Part shown: one piece after another, positions 17,768 through 27,463 of the stretch
Position numbering within the stretch: position 1 is the stretch's first letter
How the letters are laid out: the number at the start of each line of letters is the position of its first letter
Source: Henriciella sp.
GTDB taxonomy: Bacteria; Pseudomonadota; Alphaproteobacteria; Caulobacterales; Hyphomonadaceae
Assembly: GCA_013213785.1 (NCBI GenBank)
Contig: JABSPZ010000011.1
Coordinates: 124,001-188,000, forward strand
DNA length: 64,000 nucleotides
Reading direction: 5' to 3'
The notes under the pieces: generated by a model
Told to the model about the DNA's origin: nothing
Database searches by the model: none
Seen by the model: only the letters and a program-made list of their open reading frames with translations
Program-made: the position numbers and the translations under genes

Positions 17768-19084
17768 ATGACGGACTTGTTTGCAGCTTCAGGATTATCT
17801 GAATCCGCGCCGCAGCCCTTGGCGGACAAACTACGTCCGCAAGTGCTCGCGGATGTGGTTGGACAGGATCATTTGCTTGGCGCTGATGGCGCGCTTGGCC
17901 GGATGCTCGCGACGGGGAATCTCTCTTCGATCATTTTGTGGGGGCCTCCCGGGGTTGGTAAAACGACAATCGCACGGTTGTTAGCGCAAGAAACCGATCT
18001 TCACTTAGAGGCTATCTCAGCGATTTTCTCCGGTGTGAAAGATCTTCGCGCAGTGTTCGAAGCGGCGCAGCGCAGGCGTGACATGGGGCAGGGGACTTTG
18101 CTCTTCGTCGACGAAATTCATCGTTTCAATCGGGCGCAGCAGGACGGCTTTCTACCTTATGTCGAGGCGGGCACCATTACTCTGGTTGGCGCTACGACGG
18201 AGAATCCGAGTTTTGAGCTCAATGGTGCTTTGCTCTCTCGCTGCGCTGTATTGGTGCTCAATCGATTAGAAGCGGAAGCTTCCGAGACGCTCCTGGCGCG
18301 GGCCGAGACTGAGATTGGGCGGGATTTGCCGCTACAAGCCCGCGCGCGGTCGGCTTTGATTGATATGGCTGATGGCGACGGACGCTATCTTTTGAATTTG
18401 GCGGAACAGGCCTTCACGCTGGCCGGTACCGAGACAAAGCTTTCAGTCGAACAGCTCGCGCAAGCACTTCAAAAGCGGGCGCCTGCTTACGACAAAGATC
18501 GCGAAGAGCATTACAATCTGATTTCTGCTCTGCACAAATCGGTGCGCGGATCAGATCCCGACGCCGCGCTTTATTGGTTCGCACGCATGTTGGAAGGTGG
18601 TGAGGATCCGCTCTTTATCGCTCGGCGACTGGTGGTGATGGCGAGTGAGGATATCAGCTTGGCTGATCCCACGGCGATGATGGTGGCAGGCGAAGCGGCC
18701 CGTGCATTTGAGCGCCTTGGAGAACCAGAAGGCCTCATCCCGCTGGCGCATGCGGTCGTTCACTTGGCGACAGCACCGAAATCTAACGCTTCTTACATTG
18801 GGATGAAACGCGCTCGCGCTGCGGCGCGAGAGACCGGGTCTCTGATGCCGCCCAAACATATCCTCAACGCACCGACCAAAATGATGAAAGAGCAAGGCTA
18901 TGGTGATGGCTACGCTTATGATCACGATCAAGAAGGTAGTTTTTCCGGACAGAACTATTTTCCGGATGGCATGGAACGGGTGGATTTTTACCAGCCAAAA
19001 GGGCACGGCCGAGAAGGTCCGATCGCGGAACGCTTGGCAAAATGGCGCGCGGTCCGGAAACAGAAATCAGAACAGGGTGAATGA
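17768..19084 (+). CDS. rarA: Replication-associated recombination protein A
   Basis: AAA+ ATPase of the clamp-loader/RuvB group that acts at stalled replication forks. It opens MTDLFAASGLSESAPQPLADKLRP; Walker A is GPPGVGKTT, Walker B DEIHRF, and the sensor region ATTENPSFELNGALLSRC is diagnostic of RarA/MgsA. The C-terminal tetramerisation half includes SDPDAALYWFARMLEGGEDP. The ATG at 17768 is preferred over one at 17723 because homology begins there. Product is 438 residues. Confidence 0.95.
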   Translation: MTDLFAASGLSESAPQPLADKLRPQVLADVVGQDHLLGADGALGRMLATGNLSSIILWGPPGVGKTTIARLLAQETDLHLEAISAIFSGVKDLRAVFEAAQRRRDMGQGTLLFVDEIHRFNRAQQDGFLPYVEAGTITLVGATTENPSFELNGALLSRCAVLVLNRLEAEASETLLARAETEIGRDLPLQARARSALIDMADGDGRYLLNLAEQAFTLAGTETKLSVEQLAQALQKRAPAYDKDREEHYNLISALHKSVRGSDPDAALYWFARMLEGGEDPLFIARRLVVMASEDISLADPTAMMVAGEAARAFERLGEPEGLIPLAHAVVHLATAPKSNASYIGMKRARAAARETGSLMPPKHILNAPTKMMKEQGYGDGYAYDHDQEGSFSGQNYFPDGMERVDFYQPKGHGREGPIAERLAKWRAVRKQKSEQGE

Positions 19085-19125
19085 ACCGAACATGCGAGTG
19101 TTATGAAGCCGGTAGATAAATAGAC

Positions 19126-20322
19126 ATGACGGAGCGCGCACCACTTCGACTCTCCAACCGTGACGCCCGGAGGCTTTGGCTTGCGGGGCAGGGGCTCTCG
19201 GATACCCCGACGGGGAAACTCGATCTGGATAGTCTGATCAAGAAACTTGGTTTCGTACAGCTCGATACAATCCAAGTCGTTTCGCGCGCTCATCACCACA
19301 TTCTTTGGAGCCGAAACCAAAACTATCGAGAGCCGATGTTGGGGCGTCATCTTACAAAGAAGCGCAGAGTCTTTGAGCACTTCACACATGATGCCTCAGT
19401 TATCCCAATTGACTTTTATCCCATGTGGCAGCGCCAATTTCGGCGCATGGAAGCCAAAGTTCGTAAATGGGAATGGCACCGCGGCATGTTGGACACAGAT
19501 GGCAGAAACGCCATCAAAGACCGTATTCGCGCAGAAGGACCTCTTTGTACCAAGGCCTTTGATACGAAAGTCCAAGGCGAGAAGAAAATGTGGGCGCGCC
19601 CGCCGCATAAATTGGCGCTCGATTACATGTGGTATGCCGGCGAGCTTTCGACCTCTCACCGAGAGAACTTCACTAAATTCTACGATTTGACTGAACGGGT
19701 AATTCCCGAAGACCTGCTAAATCACGTCCCATCAGATGAGGTGCAGATCGACTGGTTATGCCAGGCGGCGCTAGATCGGATGGTGTTCGGTTCCGAGGGC
19801 GATATCCAGCGCTTCTGGGCCGCTGTTTCAAATGCAGAAGCGAAACAATGGGCGACAGATAATGCAGCCAAGCTGGTTCCGGTTGAGATTGAGACGGCGG
19901 ACAAGTCTATCATATCCGCATGGGCGCCCGAAGACATCGAGATCCGACTCGCCAAGCTTGATGCGCCAACATCCCGGCTTCGGATTCTCAACCCTTTTGA
20001 TCCGGTCGCGCGGGACCGAACTCGCCTGAAACGCTTGTTTGGCTTTGACTATACGGTCGAAATGTTCGTCCCCGCGGCCAAGCGGCAATGGGGATATTAT
20101 GTATATCCCTTGCTCGAGGGAGATCGGTTTGTCGGTCGGATAGAAGTCAAAGGAGATCGCAAGGCCGGGACTTTGCGCGTTCTCAATCTCTGGAAAGAGC
20201 CCAAGGTAAAATGGACGCCTGCCCGTCTAGCCAAACTCGAAGCGGAGCTTGCTCGAATGTCGCGCTTTGTGGGCCTAGAGCAGTTGATCTGGGAGATTGA
20301 CCCGCCCTCGGACTTGCTTTGA
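19126..20322 (+). CDS. Winged-helix protein of the YcaQ (AlkX-type DNA glycosylase) family
   Basis: A 398-residue protein matching the HTH_42/YcaQ family, which unhooks DNA interstrand crosslinks or removes alkylated bases. The family's catalytic-region motif is seen as FVQLDTIQVVSRAHHHILWSR, where the QLD corresponds to the QxD variant found in AlkX rather than the QxQ of YcaQ. Later landmarks are LRILNPFDPVARDRTRLKRLF and the terminal arginine/lysine-rich segment. It follows rarA by 41 bases, so the pair may form a DNA-repair unit. Activity on crosslinks is inferred from the family only. Confidence 0.85.
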   Translation: MTERAPLRLSNRDARRLWLAGQGLSDTPTGKLDLDSLIKKLGFVQLDTIQVVSRAHHHILWSRNQNYREPMLGRHLTKKRRVFEHFTHDASVIPIDFYPMWQRQFRRMEAKVRKWEWHRGMLDTDGRNAIKDRIRAEGPLCTKAFDTKVQGEKKMWARPPHKLALDYMWYAGELSTSHRENFTKFYDLTERVIPEDLLNHVPSDEVQIDWLCQAALDRMVFGSEGDIQRFWAAVSNAEAKQWATDNAAKLVPVEIETADKSIISAWAPEDIEIRLAKLDAPTSRLRILNPFDPVARDRTRLKRLFGFDYTVEMFVPAAKRQWGYYVYPLLEGDRFVGRIEVKGDRKAGTLRVLNLWKEPKVKWTPARLAKLEAELARMSRFVGLEQLIWEIDPPSDLL

Positions 20323-20367
20323 GACCGATCTCCTTTAGGTCAAATGCACGACATAAGGAGTTCGATT

Positions 20368-21654
20368 ATGCTGCGACTTGGGCTTGGGGGTATAATTGCG
20401 ATTGGGTTGGTTTCGTGCGCACCTCAACTTCCCGATGCGGGCAGTGACATTTCGGAAAAACGTGCTTCTAGCAGTGCGCCAGTGTCAGATGTCGATGCCT
20501 TTCATGAATCGATCGCGGTCTTCGATAGTCATCTCGACACACCAGCTCTGTTTCATACCGAGGCTTATGATTTCAAACGGCGTCAGACCTGGGAAGAAGA
20601 TGGAACGCATGTCGACCTTCCCCGTATGAACGAAGGCGGCCTTGATGGCGGCTTTTGGGTGATCTTCACACGCCAAGGACCGCTTGATGAGGCAAGCTAT
20701 GCGGCGGCCAGAACCCATGGTCTTCTGAGACAAACAGCGATCCGCGAATTCGCTGCGAAGTATCACGAAGAAGTCGAACTCGCCTTCAGCGCCGATGACG
20801 CTGAGCGGATCCTGGCAAACGGTAAAAAGGTCGTCTTCCAGAGCATGGAAAATTCTTATCCGCTCGGGACCGATGTCTCCCTGATGGAGCATTATTACAT
20901 TGGCGGTCTGCGCATGATCGCGCCGGTGCATTTTGCGAACAATCAATTTGCGGACAGTGCGACGGACATCAATCAAATCTATGATGGCTTAAGCCCGCTC
21001 GGTGAAGACTTGGTCCGTGAGGCCAATCGCTTAGGCCTGGTTCTCGATGGCAGTCATGCGAGCGATGCGACGGTGCGCGATATGATGGCGCTTTCGACAA
21101 CGCCCGTGATCTTGTCCCATACGGGCGCCAGCGCAGTCTATGATCATCCTCGCAACATCGATGACCAATTGCTTTTGGAACTCGCAGAGAATGGCGGCGT
21201 GATCCAGATGAACATCTTTGGCGGGTACCTAGAAGCGCTTCAGCCTCCGCCCGAGCGGGTCGCTGCGCTTGAAGACCTCAGCGAAACGTATGGTAGAAAT
21301 CCAAGTGAAATGGACCCCGATACGCTTCAAGCATGGATGGTGGCGCGCGCTGAGCTCAACCGGGAGTTTCCGGCGCCGCGATCCACCTATGCCAAATTTA
21401 TGGAGCATACCTATCACGTCCTCGACCTTATTGGCCCTGATCATGTTGGGATCAGCGGCGATTGGGACGGCGGCGGCGGCGTTGATGGCATGAGCGATGT
21501 CTCGATGCTGCAAAAAATCACACGCGATTTGTTGGCCGCAGGATACACGCGTGAAGACGTCGCGAAGATTTGGGGCGGGAATATGCTCCGCCTTATCCGC
21601 GCAGCGGACGACGCCCGCACGTCTGACCTCGTTTCTCCAAGAATCTTGAACTAG
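20368..21654 (+). CDS. Membrane dipeptidase (peptidase M19), lipoprotein
   Basis: Zinc dipeptidase of the renal-dipeptidase family. The metal ligands are visible in order: DSHLDTP near the start, Glu in QSMENSYPLG, His in VILSHTGAS, and Asp in GISGDWDGGGG. A short lipoprotein signal ends in IGLVSC, so the enzyme should be anchored to a membrane facing the periplasm. The ATG at 20368 is chosen because AAGGAG lies seven bases upstream; a start at 20344 is also open. It is followed after four bases by an NhaC-like antiporter, implying that dipeptide hydrolysis and uptake of its products are linked. Confidence 0.92.
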   Translation: MLRLGLGGIIAIGLVSCAPQLPDAGSDISEKRASSSAPVSDVDAFHESIAVFDSHLDTPALFHTEAYDFKRRQTWEEDGTHVDLPRMNEGGLDGGFWVIFTRQGPLDEASYAAARTHGLLRQTAIREFAAKYHEEVELAFSADDAERILANGKKVVFQSMENSYPLGTDVSLMEHYYIGGLRMIAPVHFANNQFADSATDINQIYDGLSPLGEDLVREANRLGLVLDGSHASDATVRDMMALSTTPVILSHTGASAVYDHPRNIDDQLLLELAENGGVIQMNIFGGYLEALQPPPERVAALEDLSETYGRNPSEMDPDTLQAWMVARAELNREFPAPRSTYAKFMEHTYHVLDLIGPDHVGISGDWDGGGGVDGMSDVSMLQKITRDLLAAGYTREDVAKIWGGNMLRLIRAADDARTSDLVSPRILN

Positions 21655-21658
21655 CCAC

Positions 21659-23029
21659 ATGGAGTGGCTCACGATCACCCCGCCCTTATTGGCGATTGTC
21701 GTCGCCATCTGGACGCGCAACGTCTTCTGGGCGCTAGGCCTGGCAATCTGGCTCAGCGAAACCATTATCGCGGGCTTTAATCCGTTTATGGGTGCGCTTG
21801 GCGGTATTGATCGCGCGGTTGGGGTCTTTGATAGCTCCTACAACACCCGTGTCCTGTTGTTCTGTCTGATCATCGGCGCCCTGATCGTTTATATGCAACG
21901 ATCTGGTGGCATTAGCGCCATGGTGGAACGGCTGCAGAATTCGGGGTTTGCTTCAACACCCCGCCGCGCAAGTTTGGTGACAGCGATTTGCGGTCTGCTG
22001 ATCTTCGTTGAGACCAATATTTCGCTCCTTACGACGGGTATTCTGGGACGTCCGCTGTTCGACAAGCTAAATATAAGCCGCGAGCGGTTAGCCTATATCA
22101 TCGACTCGACCTGTGCACCCGTTAGCGTTTTGGTCCTGTTCAATGGCTGGGGCGCCTATCTCTTGGGGCTCCTAAACGAGAATGGGGTCAAAGGAGCGAC
22201 TGGTGTTTTGATGTCGACGATAGCGCTCAATTTTTACGCATGGATCACGCTCGTCTTGGTGTTCGCGACAGTACTATCAAATAAGACTTTTGGACCGCTG
22301 GCAGCGGTTGAGAAAGCTGGAGGCGGATCTGCGGCGGCCGCGACAGGGCCTTTTAATGAGGCGCCTGAACCACCGTCACGCGCGATCTATATGGCCATCC
22401 CGCTCTTCATCATGATCGGTGGCACCATCGGTTTTATGATCTGGACCGGGGGCGGTGATATCCGTCAGGGCTCTGGTGCCCAAGCAATTCTCTGGTCGGT
22501 CATTTTGGCAACGGCGGCAGCCTTTATCTGCCTTGCGCACTCCAAGCGCGCCAAAGGTGAGCTTGTCGATATCGGCTTTAAAGGTATGGGAGACCTGCTC
22601 CCAGCCGTCACCATGATTTACTTAGCGCTCGTTTTGGGCGCGAGCCTCAACGCAGTCGGCATGCGTGAGTTTATCGCTAGCATTGCGTCTAGCTTCCCGG
22701 CGCCGTGGGTTATTCCCGCAATCTTGTTTCTCGCTGCAGGGATCACCTCATTCACCGCGGGGACCAGTTGGGGAACATATGGGATTATCGTCCCAGTGGC
22801 GGTACCGCTTGCTGTTGGTGCTGGGGTTCCTCTCCCGTTGGCAATTGCGGCTGTCATGGGCGGCGGTGTGTTCGGGGATCATTGTTCGCCGATCTCAGAT
22901 ACGACGATTATCGCCTCACTGGCTTCCGGGTGCGATCACATGGAGCATGTGCGTACCCAGCTTCCCTACGCGTTGGTTGGCGGCGTAGCCGCAACAGGGC
23001 TTTACTTGCTCGCTGGGCTGGCCGCGTAA
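21659..23029 (+). CDS. Na+/H+ antiporter NhaC-family protein
   Basis: A 456-residue inner-membrane protein with about 12 helices. SFTAGTSWGTYGIIVPVAVP and GGGVFGDHCSPISDTTIIAS are hallmark NhaC/ArsB-superfamily re-entrant motifs. Family members exchange sodium for protons or carry organic substrates such as lysine, arginine or malate with sodium. It starts four bases after the dipeptidase stop, so it probably exports or imports something related to dipeptide breakdown. Its 3' end overlaps the convergent hydrolase gene by 28 bases. Confidence 0.88.
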   Translation: MEWLTITPPLLAIVVAIWTRNVFWALGLAIWLSETIIAGFNPFMGALGGIDRAVGVFDSSYNTRVLLFCLIIGALIVYMQRSGGISAMVERLQNSGFASTPRRASLVTAICGLLIFVETNISLLTTGILGRPLFDKLNISRERLAYIIDSTCAPVSVLVLFNGWGAYLLGLLNENGVKGATGVLMSTIALNFYAWITLVLVFATVLSNKTFGPLAAVEKAGGGSAAAATGPFNEAPEPPSRAIYMAIPLFIMIGGTIGFMIWTGGGDIRQGSGAQAILWSVILATAAAFICLAHSKRAKGELVDIGFKGMGDLLPAVTMIYLALVLGASLNAVGMREFIASIASSFPAPWVIPAILFLAAGITSFTAGTSWGTYGIIVPVAVPLAVGAGVPLPLAIAAVMGGGVFGDHCSPISDTTIIASLASGCDHMEHVRTQLPYALVGGVAATGLYLLAGLAA

Positions 23030-24228
23030 GCGGTCATCACCGCGTCCATCAAAACTTCTGTGAAGACGTTTAAGGCGGGATGCCGTGCGCTTCGTTTAGG
23101 GGTCCCATCCGGCGTTCCTGTCACCGTATAAGCGAAGCTGATATTTAGCTCTGGCGCAAACCACGCACCGCCATAAAGACCGTACGCCTCACCGGGATGT
23201 CCCCAAAGCTCAACTCCAGGCCAAGGGCTCTCTTCCGCGGGATGGATCTGCACGCCCGTTCCGAACTTGGTGAAATAGCGTTCGTCATGAACGCCGTTGG
23301 ATTCAGCTTGGTTGAGTGACCAAACAGACTGCGTCAGTTCCGGTGCGTACTTCAACCGACCTGCAATGGTCGCGAGATCAATCAGGTTCGCTCTCAAGCC
23401 GCCTTGTGGCGAGAACAGGGCCCCATTCATGCCGGGTTGATAGGTTGATAAGTCGGCACCTTCGTCCAAGAGAACAGATGGTGCTGGGTCTCGCAGCATT
23501 TCTCGATCATCGATTTGGGACGCCCACCCTGAGCCAAAGTTCCGATAGAGGGTCGCACCATCGAGTTTTTTCTCTGGCGTAACACCGGCCCAGTTAAATC
23601 CAGCATCAAGTCCTAAAGGCTTTAGGACAACGTCATGGGAGACACGATCAAAGCGACGCTGCGTTGCCACCTCTATTGCTGTAGCGACGACACCGTAGGC
23701 GAGATTGCAGTATTCAAAGTCTGTGTTCTCTCGAAACGCGTCACGCGTGATCAAACTCTCGATGTTGCCAGGGTGCGCGAGCCAGTACACCTCAGGGTCT
23801 TTCATCCCGCCGGTATGACTCAGAAGCGCCCTAATGGTTGGTCCATCCGGTCCCGCGGGTGTGTCGGATGGAAAATAGGGCAGCCATGTGCGTACGCCCT
23901 TGTCGAGGTCCATGACCCCGTCTCGATGCAGCTTTTCCGCAGTTAGCGCGACGACCAATTTCGAGATCGATGCGGCACGAAAGGCTGACCGGGTTGTGAA
24001 AGGCCGAACACCAACATCCGCGTCTCCAGCAGCCGCTTGTGCGATTACCAAATTATTCTGCATCAAGACAATGCCAGCCGCTGGAGCCTGATACTCGGCC
24101 GGTGCGGTAGTCAGCATTTGGACAAGCTGTTCTGCCGTTGGTTCAGGGCGGCAGGCGGAGACGAGAAGCGCGCTCGCTGGCAAGCTGGCGAGCACACCGC
24201 GGCGGGTCAGCGAGACGCGGGTCGACAT
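23002..24228 (-). CDS. Serine hydrolase of the beta-lactamase (class C/ EstB-like) family, lipoprotein
   Basis: A 408-residue member of the Beta-lactamase fold family (PF00144) that includes esterases and D-aminopeptidases. The active-site S87-I-S-K90 is preceded by RAA, and a Tyr-x-Asn pair occurs at YCNLAYG. The N terminus SLTRRGVLASLPASALLVSAC has a twin arginine and a lipobox, so export through Tat with lipid anchoring is possible. Its ATG immediately follows the TAA of the upstream dienelactone hydrolase gene, so the two are translationally coupled. True beta-lactamase activity is not indicated. Confidence 0.87.
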   Translation of the reverse strand: MSTRVSLTRRGVLASLPASALLVSACRPEPTAEQLVQMLTTAPAEYQAPAAGIVLMQNNLVIAQAAAGDADVGVRPFTTRSAFRAASISKLVVALTAEKLHRDGVMDLDKGVRTWLPYFPSDTPAGPDGPTIRALLSHTGGMKDPEVYWLAHPGNIESLITRDAFRENTDFEYCNLAYGVVATAIEVATQRRFDRVSHDVVLKPLGLDAGFNWAGVTPEKKLDGATLYRNFGSGWASQIDDREMLRDPAPSVLLDEGADLSTYQPGMNGALFSPQGGLRANLIDLATIAGRLKYAPELTQSVWSLNQAESNGVHDERYFTKFGTGVQIHPAEESPWPGVELWGHPGEAYGLYGGAWFAPELNISFAYTVTGTPDGTPKRSARHPALNVFTEVLMDAVMTAYAASPASK

Positions 24229-24936
24229 TTAGCCTAGCACTTCGGCTAGGAAGTCCTTGCAAGCTGCGAAGCTTCGTCGATCGGCCCCGGCATCATAGAC
24301 CGTCCCGAAATCTGGATTAGCGGCTGCGGGGTTCGTAAACGCATGCATCGTCGCGCCATAGGCGTGGAGTTGCCAATCCGCTTTGGCATTTGTCATCTCG
24401 CGCGAAAAGTCCATGACGTCGTCCGGTGTGGCCATTGGATCTTCCCAGCCATGCAGAGCCAAGACTTTAGGGGCGATCTTGTCATCCGTGTTTCCAGGTG
24501 CTCCGAAAAGTCCGTGGAAACTTACAACGCCCTCTACGCCCATATTCTTCCGAGCCATATCTAAGACGATAAGGCCTCCAAAGCAGAAACCGATGGCGGC
24601 AGCCTTGTCAGTTCCAGCTTTTTCTTTTGCGACATTCAGCGCGAATGCTAAGCGCGACTGAAGCTCTTCGCGGTTGCTTGCGAGCGGGGTCATCAACGCT
24701 TCGCATTCTTCATTGGTTTCGCCGCGCTTGCCTTTGCCATACACGTCGATCGCAAATCCAGCATAGCCCCATTCGGCCACTAGCTTCGCTTTGTCTTGTT
24801 CGAACTGAGACTGCCCGCCCCATGCGTGCGCAACCAAAACGACACCTTTTGGGGCTGCGCCGGAAGGTATGGTTAGGAAGCCCTCATAAGTGTGGCCACC
24901 TTGCTCATAATCTACGATCTGCGTTGTGACGGTCAT
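24229..24936 (-). CDS. Dienelactone hydrolase family protein
   Basis: Alpha/beta-hydrolase of about 235 residues. The nucleophile is Cys in GFCFGG, as in dienelactone hydrolase rather than serine esterases. The acid is in HGWEDPMATPDD and the catalytic His in YGATMHAFTNP. Starting at the ATG at 24936, AGGAG stands seven bases upstream; the longer frame opening at 24954 has no such site. Substrates of such proteins range from chlorocatechol lactones to simple esters, and the sequence does not narrow this. First gene of a two-gene unit with the serine hydrolase. Confidence 0.9.
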   Translation of the reverse strand: MTVTTQIVDYEQGGHTYEGFLTIPSGAAPKGVVLVAHAWGGQSQFEQDKAKLVAEWGYAGFAIDVYGKGKRGETNEECEALMTPLASNREELQSRLAFALNVAKEKAGTDKAAAIGFCFGGLIVLDMARKNMGVEGVVSFHGLFGAPGNTDDKIAPKVLALHGWEDPMATPDDVMDFSREMTNAKADWQLHAYGATMHAFTNPAAANPDFGTVYDAGADRRSFAACKDFLAEVLG

Positions 24937-25038
24937 CGTGTCGCTCCTACTCATGATTGCTTGCTTAGATTGGGTTTAGCGAAGGCGTAAGCGCTTTCAA
25001 GGCTTGCAATCGCGATTTCAACGCCGCAGATCAATTTC

Positions 25039-25971
25039 ATGAACTGCGTTATAATTGATTGTGATCCGGGCCTAGATGATGCGGTCGCACTCCTGGCCGC
25101 CTTCGGAGCGAAAGACCTTGATGTTTTGGCTATCACCACTGTGGCTGGAAATGTGAAAGGGGACCAGACCGCCATCAATGCCTGTATTATTCGCGAAGTC
25201 GCCGAGCCGGGGTCGCGTGTGCCAGTCTGTGCTGGGGCGCCTCGCCCTTTGCTCCGCGACCCCGTGACAGCCGAAGATTTTCACGGCTCTACGGGGCTGG
25301 GAAACATCAACTTTCCCGATCCCGAACTGGGTCAAGAGCAGACGCACGCCGTGAATAAAATCATTCGCGCATGCAAAGACGCGAAAGAAAGTCCTTTAAC
25401 CCTTATTGTGACCGGGCCGATGACCAACATTGCATTGGCTTTGGCAATGGATCCGGAAATCGAAGACGGAATTGCGGAAATCGTTCTGATGGGTGGAGCT
25501 GACACCGAAGGTGGCAACATCACGCCATACGCGGAGTTTAACGTGTATGCCGACCCACATGCTGCCGCAGCGGTGTTTGGGTCTAAGCTCTCGATTCGGT
25601 GTTTGAGCTTAGACGTGACCCATGACGTTCGAACAACGGCGGAGCGCTTGGCGAAAATTCGCGATGGTAAGACGCCCCAATCCCGAGTGGCTGGGGACTT
25701 GCTCGAAGCGTCGTGCAAACTTGAGTTTTCCGCCAACGGCGCGCGCGACGCCCCGCTACATGATCCAAGCACAGTGATTGCAGTCACGCATCCGGACCTC
25801 TTCAAAGGCCGCCGCGCCCGTGTTGAGGTCGTAACAGATGAAGGTGAGCAGTTCGGCCGAACGATCCCAACCTTCTGTGATGATGGAAACGTTTTATGGT
25901 ATGAGAGCGCCGATAGCGACGCGGTCTTCGAGGCTTTGGGCCACCATTTGGAGTCGGTAAAATGGGCGTAA
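25039..25971 (+). CDS. Inosine-uridine-preferring nucleoside hydrolase
   Basis: Hydrolyses ribonucleosides to free base plus ribose. The calcium-binding N-terminal motif is DCDPGLDDAVALL (Asp7, Asp9, Asp13, Asp14). LIVTGPMTNIALAL and the EFNVYADPHAA segment (the Asn and Asp contacting ribose) are typical. Length 310 residues is normal for the family. The last ten bases overlap the start of a ribokinase gene, which phosphorylates the ribose released, so the pair forms a nucleoside-salvage unit. Divergent from the dienelactone hydrolase gene. Confidence 0.94.
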   Translation: MNCVIIDCDPGLDDAVALLAAFGAKDLDVLAITTVAGNVKGDQTAINACIIREVAEPGSRVPVCAGAPRPLLRDPVTAEDFHGSTGLGNINFPDPELGQEQTHAVNKIIRACKDAKESPLTLIVTGPMTNIALALAMDPEIEDGIAEIVLMGGADTEGGNITPYAEFNVYADPHAAAAVFGSKLSIRCLSLDVTHDVRTTAERLAKIRDGKTPQSRVAGDLLEASCKLEFSANGARDAPLHDPSTVIAVTHPDLFKGRRARVEVVTDEGEQFGRTIPTFCDDGNVLWYESADSDAVFEALGHHLESVKWA

Positions 25972-26828
25972 AACTCGGCATTGTCGGCTCAATCAATCTC
26001 GACTTGGTGGCCAGCGGCGCACCTTTGCCAACGGCTGGCGAAACCGTCACAGGGGCACGCTTTGCACAACACCCGGGCGGGAAGGGTGCCAATCAAGCTC
26101 TGGCCGCCAGGCGTTTGGGGGCAGATGTTTTCATGGCGGGATGCGTCGGAGATGATGCGCTCGCCGAATCCGCGCTTGCACTGTTGCGTCAGGACGGGGT
26201 CGATGTTTCTGCGGTGATGAGCGAGATCGGTACCTCGACAGGCGTCGCCTTGATTTCGGTGTCTCCGGAGGGCGAGAACCAGATCACCGTTGCAAGCGGG
26301 GCGAATGCTCGTGTCAGTGCAACGGACGTTTTGAACCTCCCGAAATGCGATGTCGTTCTTTGCCAGCTTGAGGTGCCGATTGCAGCTGTCTTGGCGGCCG
26401 CGGAGCGCGCGGCTGAGACCGGTGCGCTAATGGCGATCAACCTGGCACCAGCGCAAAATGTCCCGACTGAACTTTTGCGCCAATCTGACTTGCTGATCGT
26501 AAATGAGGTTGAGGCTGAATTTTATGGTGACGCACTCCACCAGACGGGCGGCCTGGTTGCTTTGACGCTCGGCGGTGCCGGTGCGGCGCTTTACAAGATG
26601 GGGAAAGAGATCGCTCGCGTTCAAGCATTTTCAGTCCCTGTTGTCGACACAACAGGCGCGGGCGATACGTTTTGCGGCGCGCTATCAGTGGCGCTCGCCG
26701 AAGGGGCGGACCCAGAAGGTGCGTTGAAATTTGCTTCAGCCGCGGCTGCGCTTGCTGTGACGAAGCCGGGCGCACAACCGAGTTTGCCGAACCGGGAGCA
26801 AGTAGAGGCACTTTTGGCGAGGGCGTGA
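25962..26828 (+). CDS. rbsK: Ribokinase
   Basis: PfkB-family kinase converting ribose to ribose-5-phosphate; 288 residues. Substrate and ATP motifs are GSINLDLVASG, HPGGKGANQALAARRLGADV, and the catalytic DTTGAGDTFCGA. It overlaps the nucleoside hydrolase gene by ten bases and the following GNAT gene by four (GTGA). The order of hydrolase, kinase and overlap shows a single operon for nucleoside catabolism. Another PfkB sugar kinase is possible, but the hydrolase neighbour supports ribose. Confidence 0.92.
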   Translation: MGVKLGIVGSINLDLVASGAPLPTAGETVTGARFAQHPGGKGANQALAARRLGADVFMAGCVGDDALAESALALLRQDGVDVSAVMSEIGTSTGVALISVSPEGENQITVASGANARVSATDVLNLPKCDVVLCQLEVPIAAVLAAAERAAETGALMAINLAPAQNVPTELLRQSDLLIVNEVEAEFYGDALHQTGGLVALTLGGAGAALYKMGKEIARVQAFSVPVVDTTGAGDTFCGALSVALAEGADPEGALKFASAAAALAVTKPGAQPSLPNREQVEALLARA

Positions 26829-27463
26829 CTTTGAGTGAACTGCCTCTGACCCGAAATAAAATGTCTCGCGAGCGCGAAGCCGAAATTCGAACATCTGTCC
26901 AATCAGCGATGGAAGTGCCCGGACCGCCAACCAAAGCGAGATTGGCAACGCAGTCAGACGCCCAACGATTATACGACTTCCTAAAAGATCCCGATATTCA
27001 TGGCCCCATTTACAGCCTGCCACGTCCACTAAATATGCAGACCGTCGGCGATTTCATCGCGCAAAAGCTTGAGGCGCGCGAGAAAGGAGAGGGCTTACTG
27101 TTTCTTCGCTTCAATGAAGAGCGGGAAGTGATTGGATATTCCGACTATGAGATCTGGCCGGAATGGGGCACGGGTGATCTGGGCGGTGCTTTAAGAAAAG
27201 ACCAGCAGGGCAAAGGCGTTGGACTCCGCGGTCTTATCACGAGCTTCACATGGATGTTCGAGGCCTTGAAGCTCGAGATGATCTTCGCGACCGGAGCCTT
27301 GGACAATGTTCGAACGTCCCGAATGATGGATGCTGTCGGAATGATCCATCAGGGCGAGGTCACAAGTCAGCGGCCGGATGGAACGAAACGACAGTCCAAC
27401 GTCTGGGAGATTTCTCGAACTGCATGGTTTGACCGGCACGCCGACCAAACGCCTAAGTCTTGA
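26825..27463 (+). CDS. GNAT family N-acetyltransferase
   Basis: About 212 residues with a GCN5-type fold: ARLATQSDAQRLYDFLKDPD at the start, the acetyl-CoA loop in LRKDQQGKGVGLRGLITSF, and GALDNVRTSRMMDAVGMIHQ, which is typical of the RimJ/RimL subgroup. The start is taken as the GTG at 26825 that overlaps the rbsK stop. The ATG at 26861 is the main alternative. Co-translation with the ribokinase is likely. The substrate is not apparent; the role in nucleoside salvage is unclear. Confidence 0.8.
   Translation: MTLSELPLTRNKMSREREAEIRTSVQSAMEVPGPPTKARLATQSDAQRLYDFLKDPDIHGPIYSLPRPLNMQTVGDFIAQKLEAREKGEGLLFLRFNEEREVIGYSDYEIWPEWGTGDLGGALRKDQQGKGVGLRGLITSFTWMFEALKLEMIFATGALDNVRTSRMMDAVGMIHQGEVTSQRPDGTKRQSNVWEISRTAWFDRHADQTPKS

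Noticed and set aside
26672-26824. Upstream part of the acetyltransferase frame
   Set aside because: This is rbsK sequence read in another frame; homology to GNAT begins after the rbsK stop.
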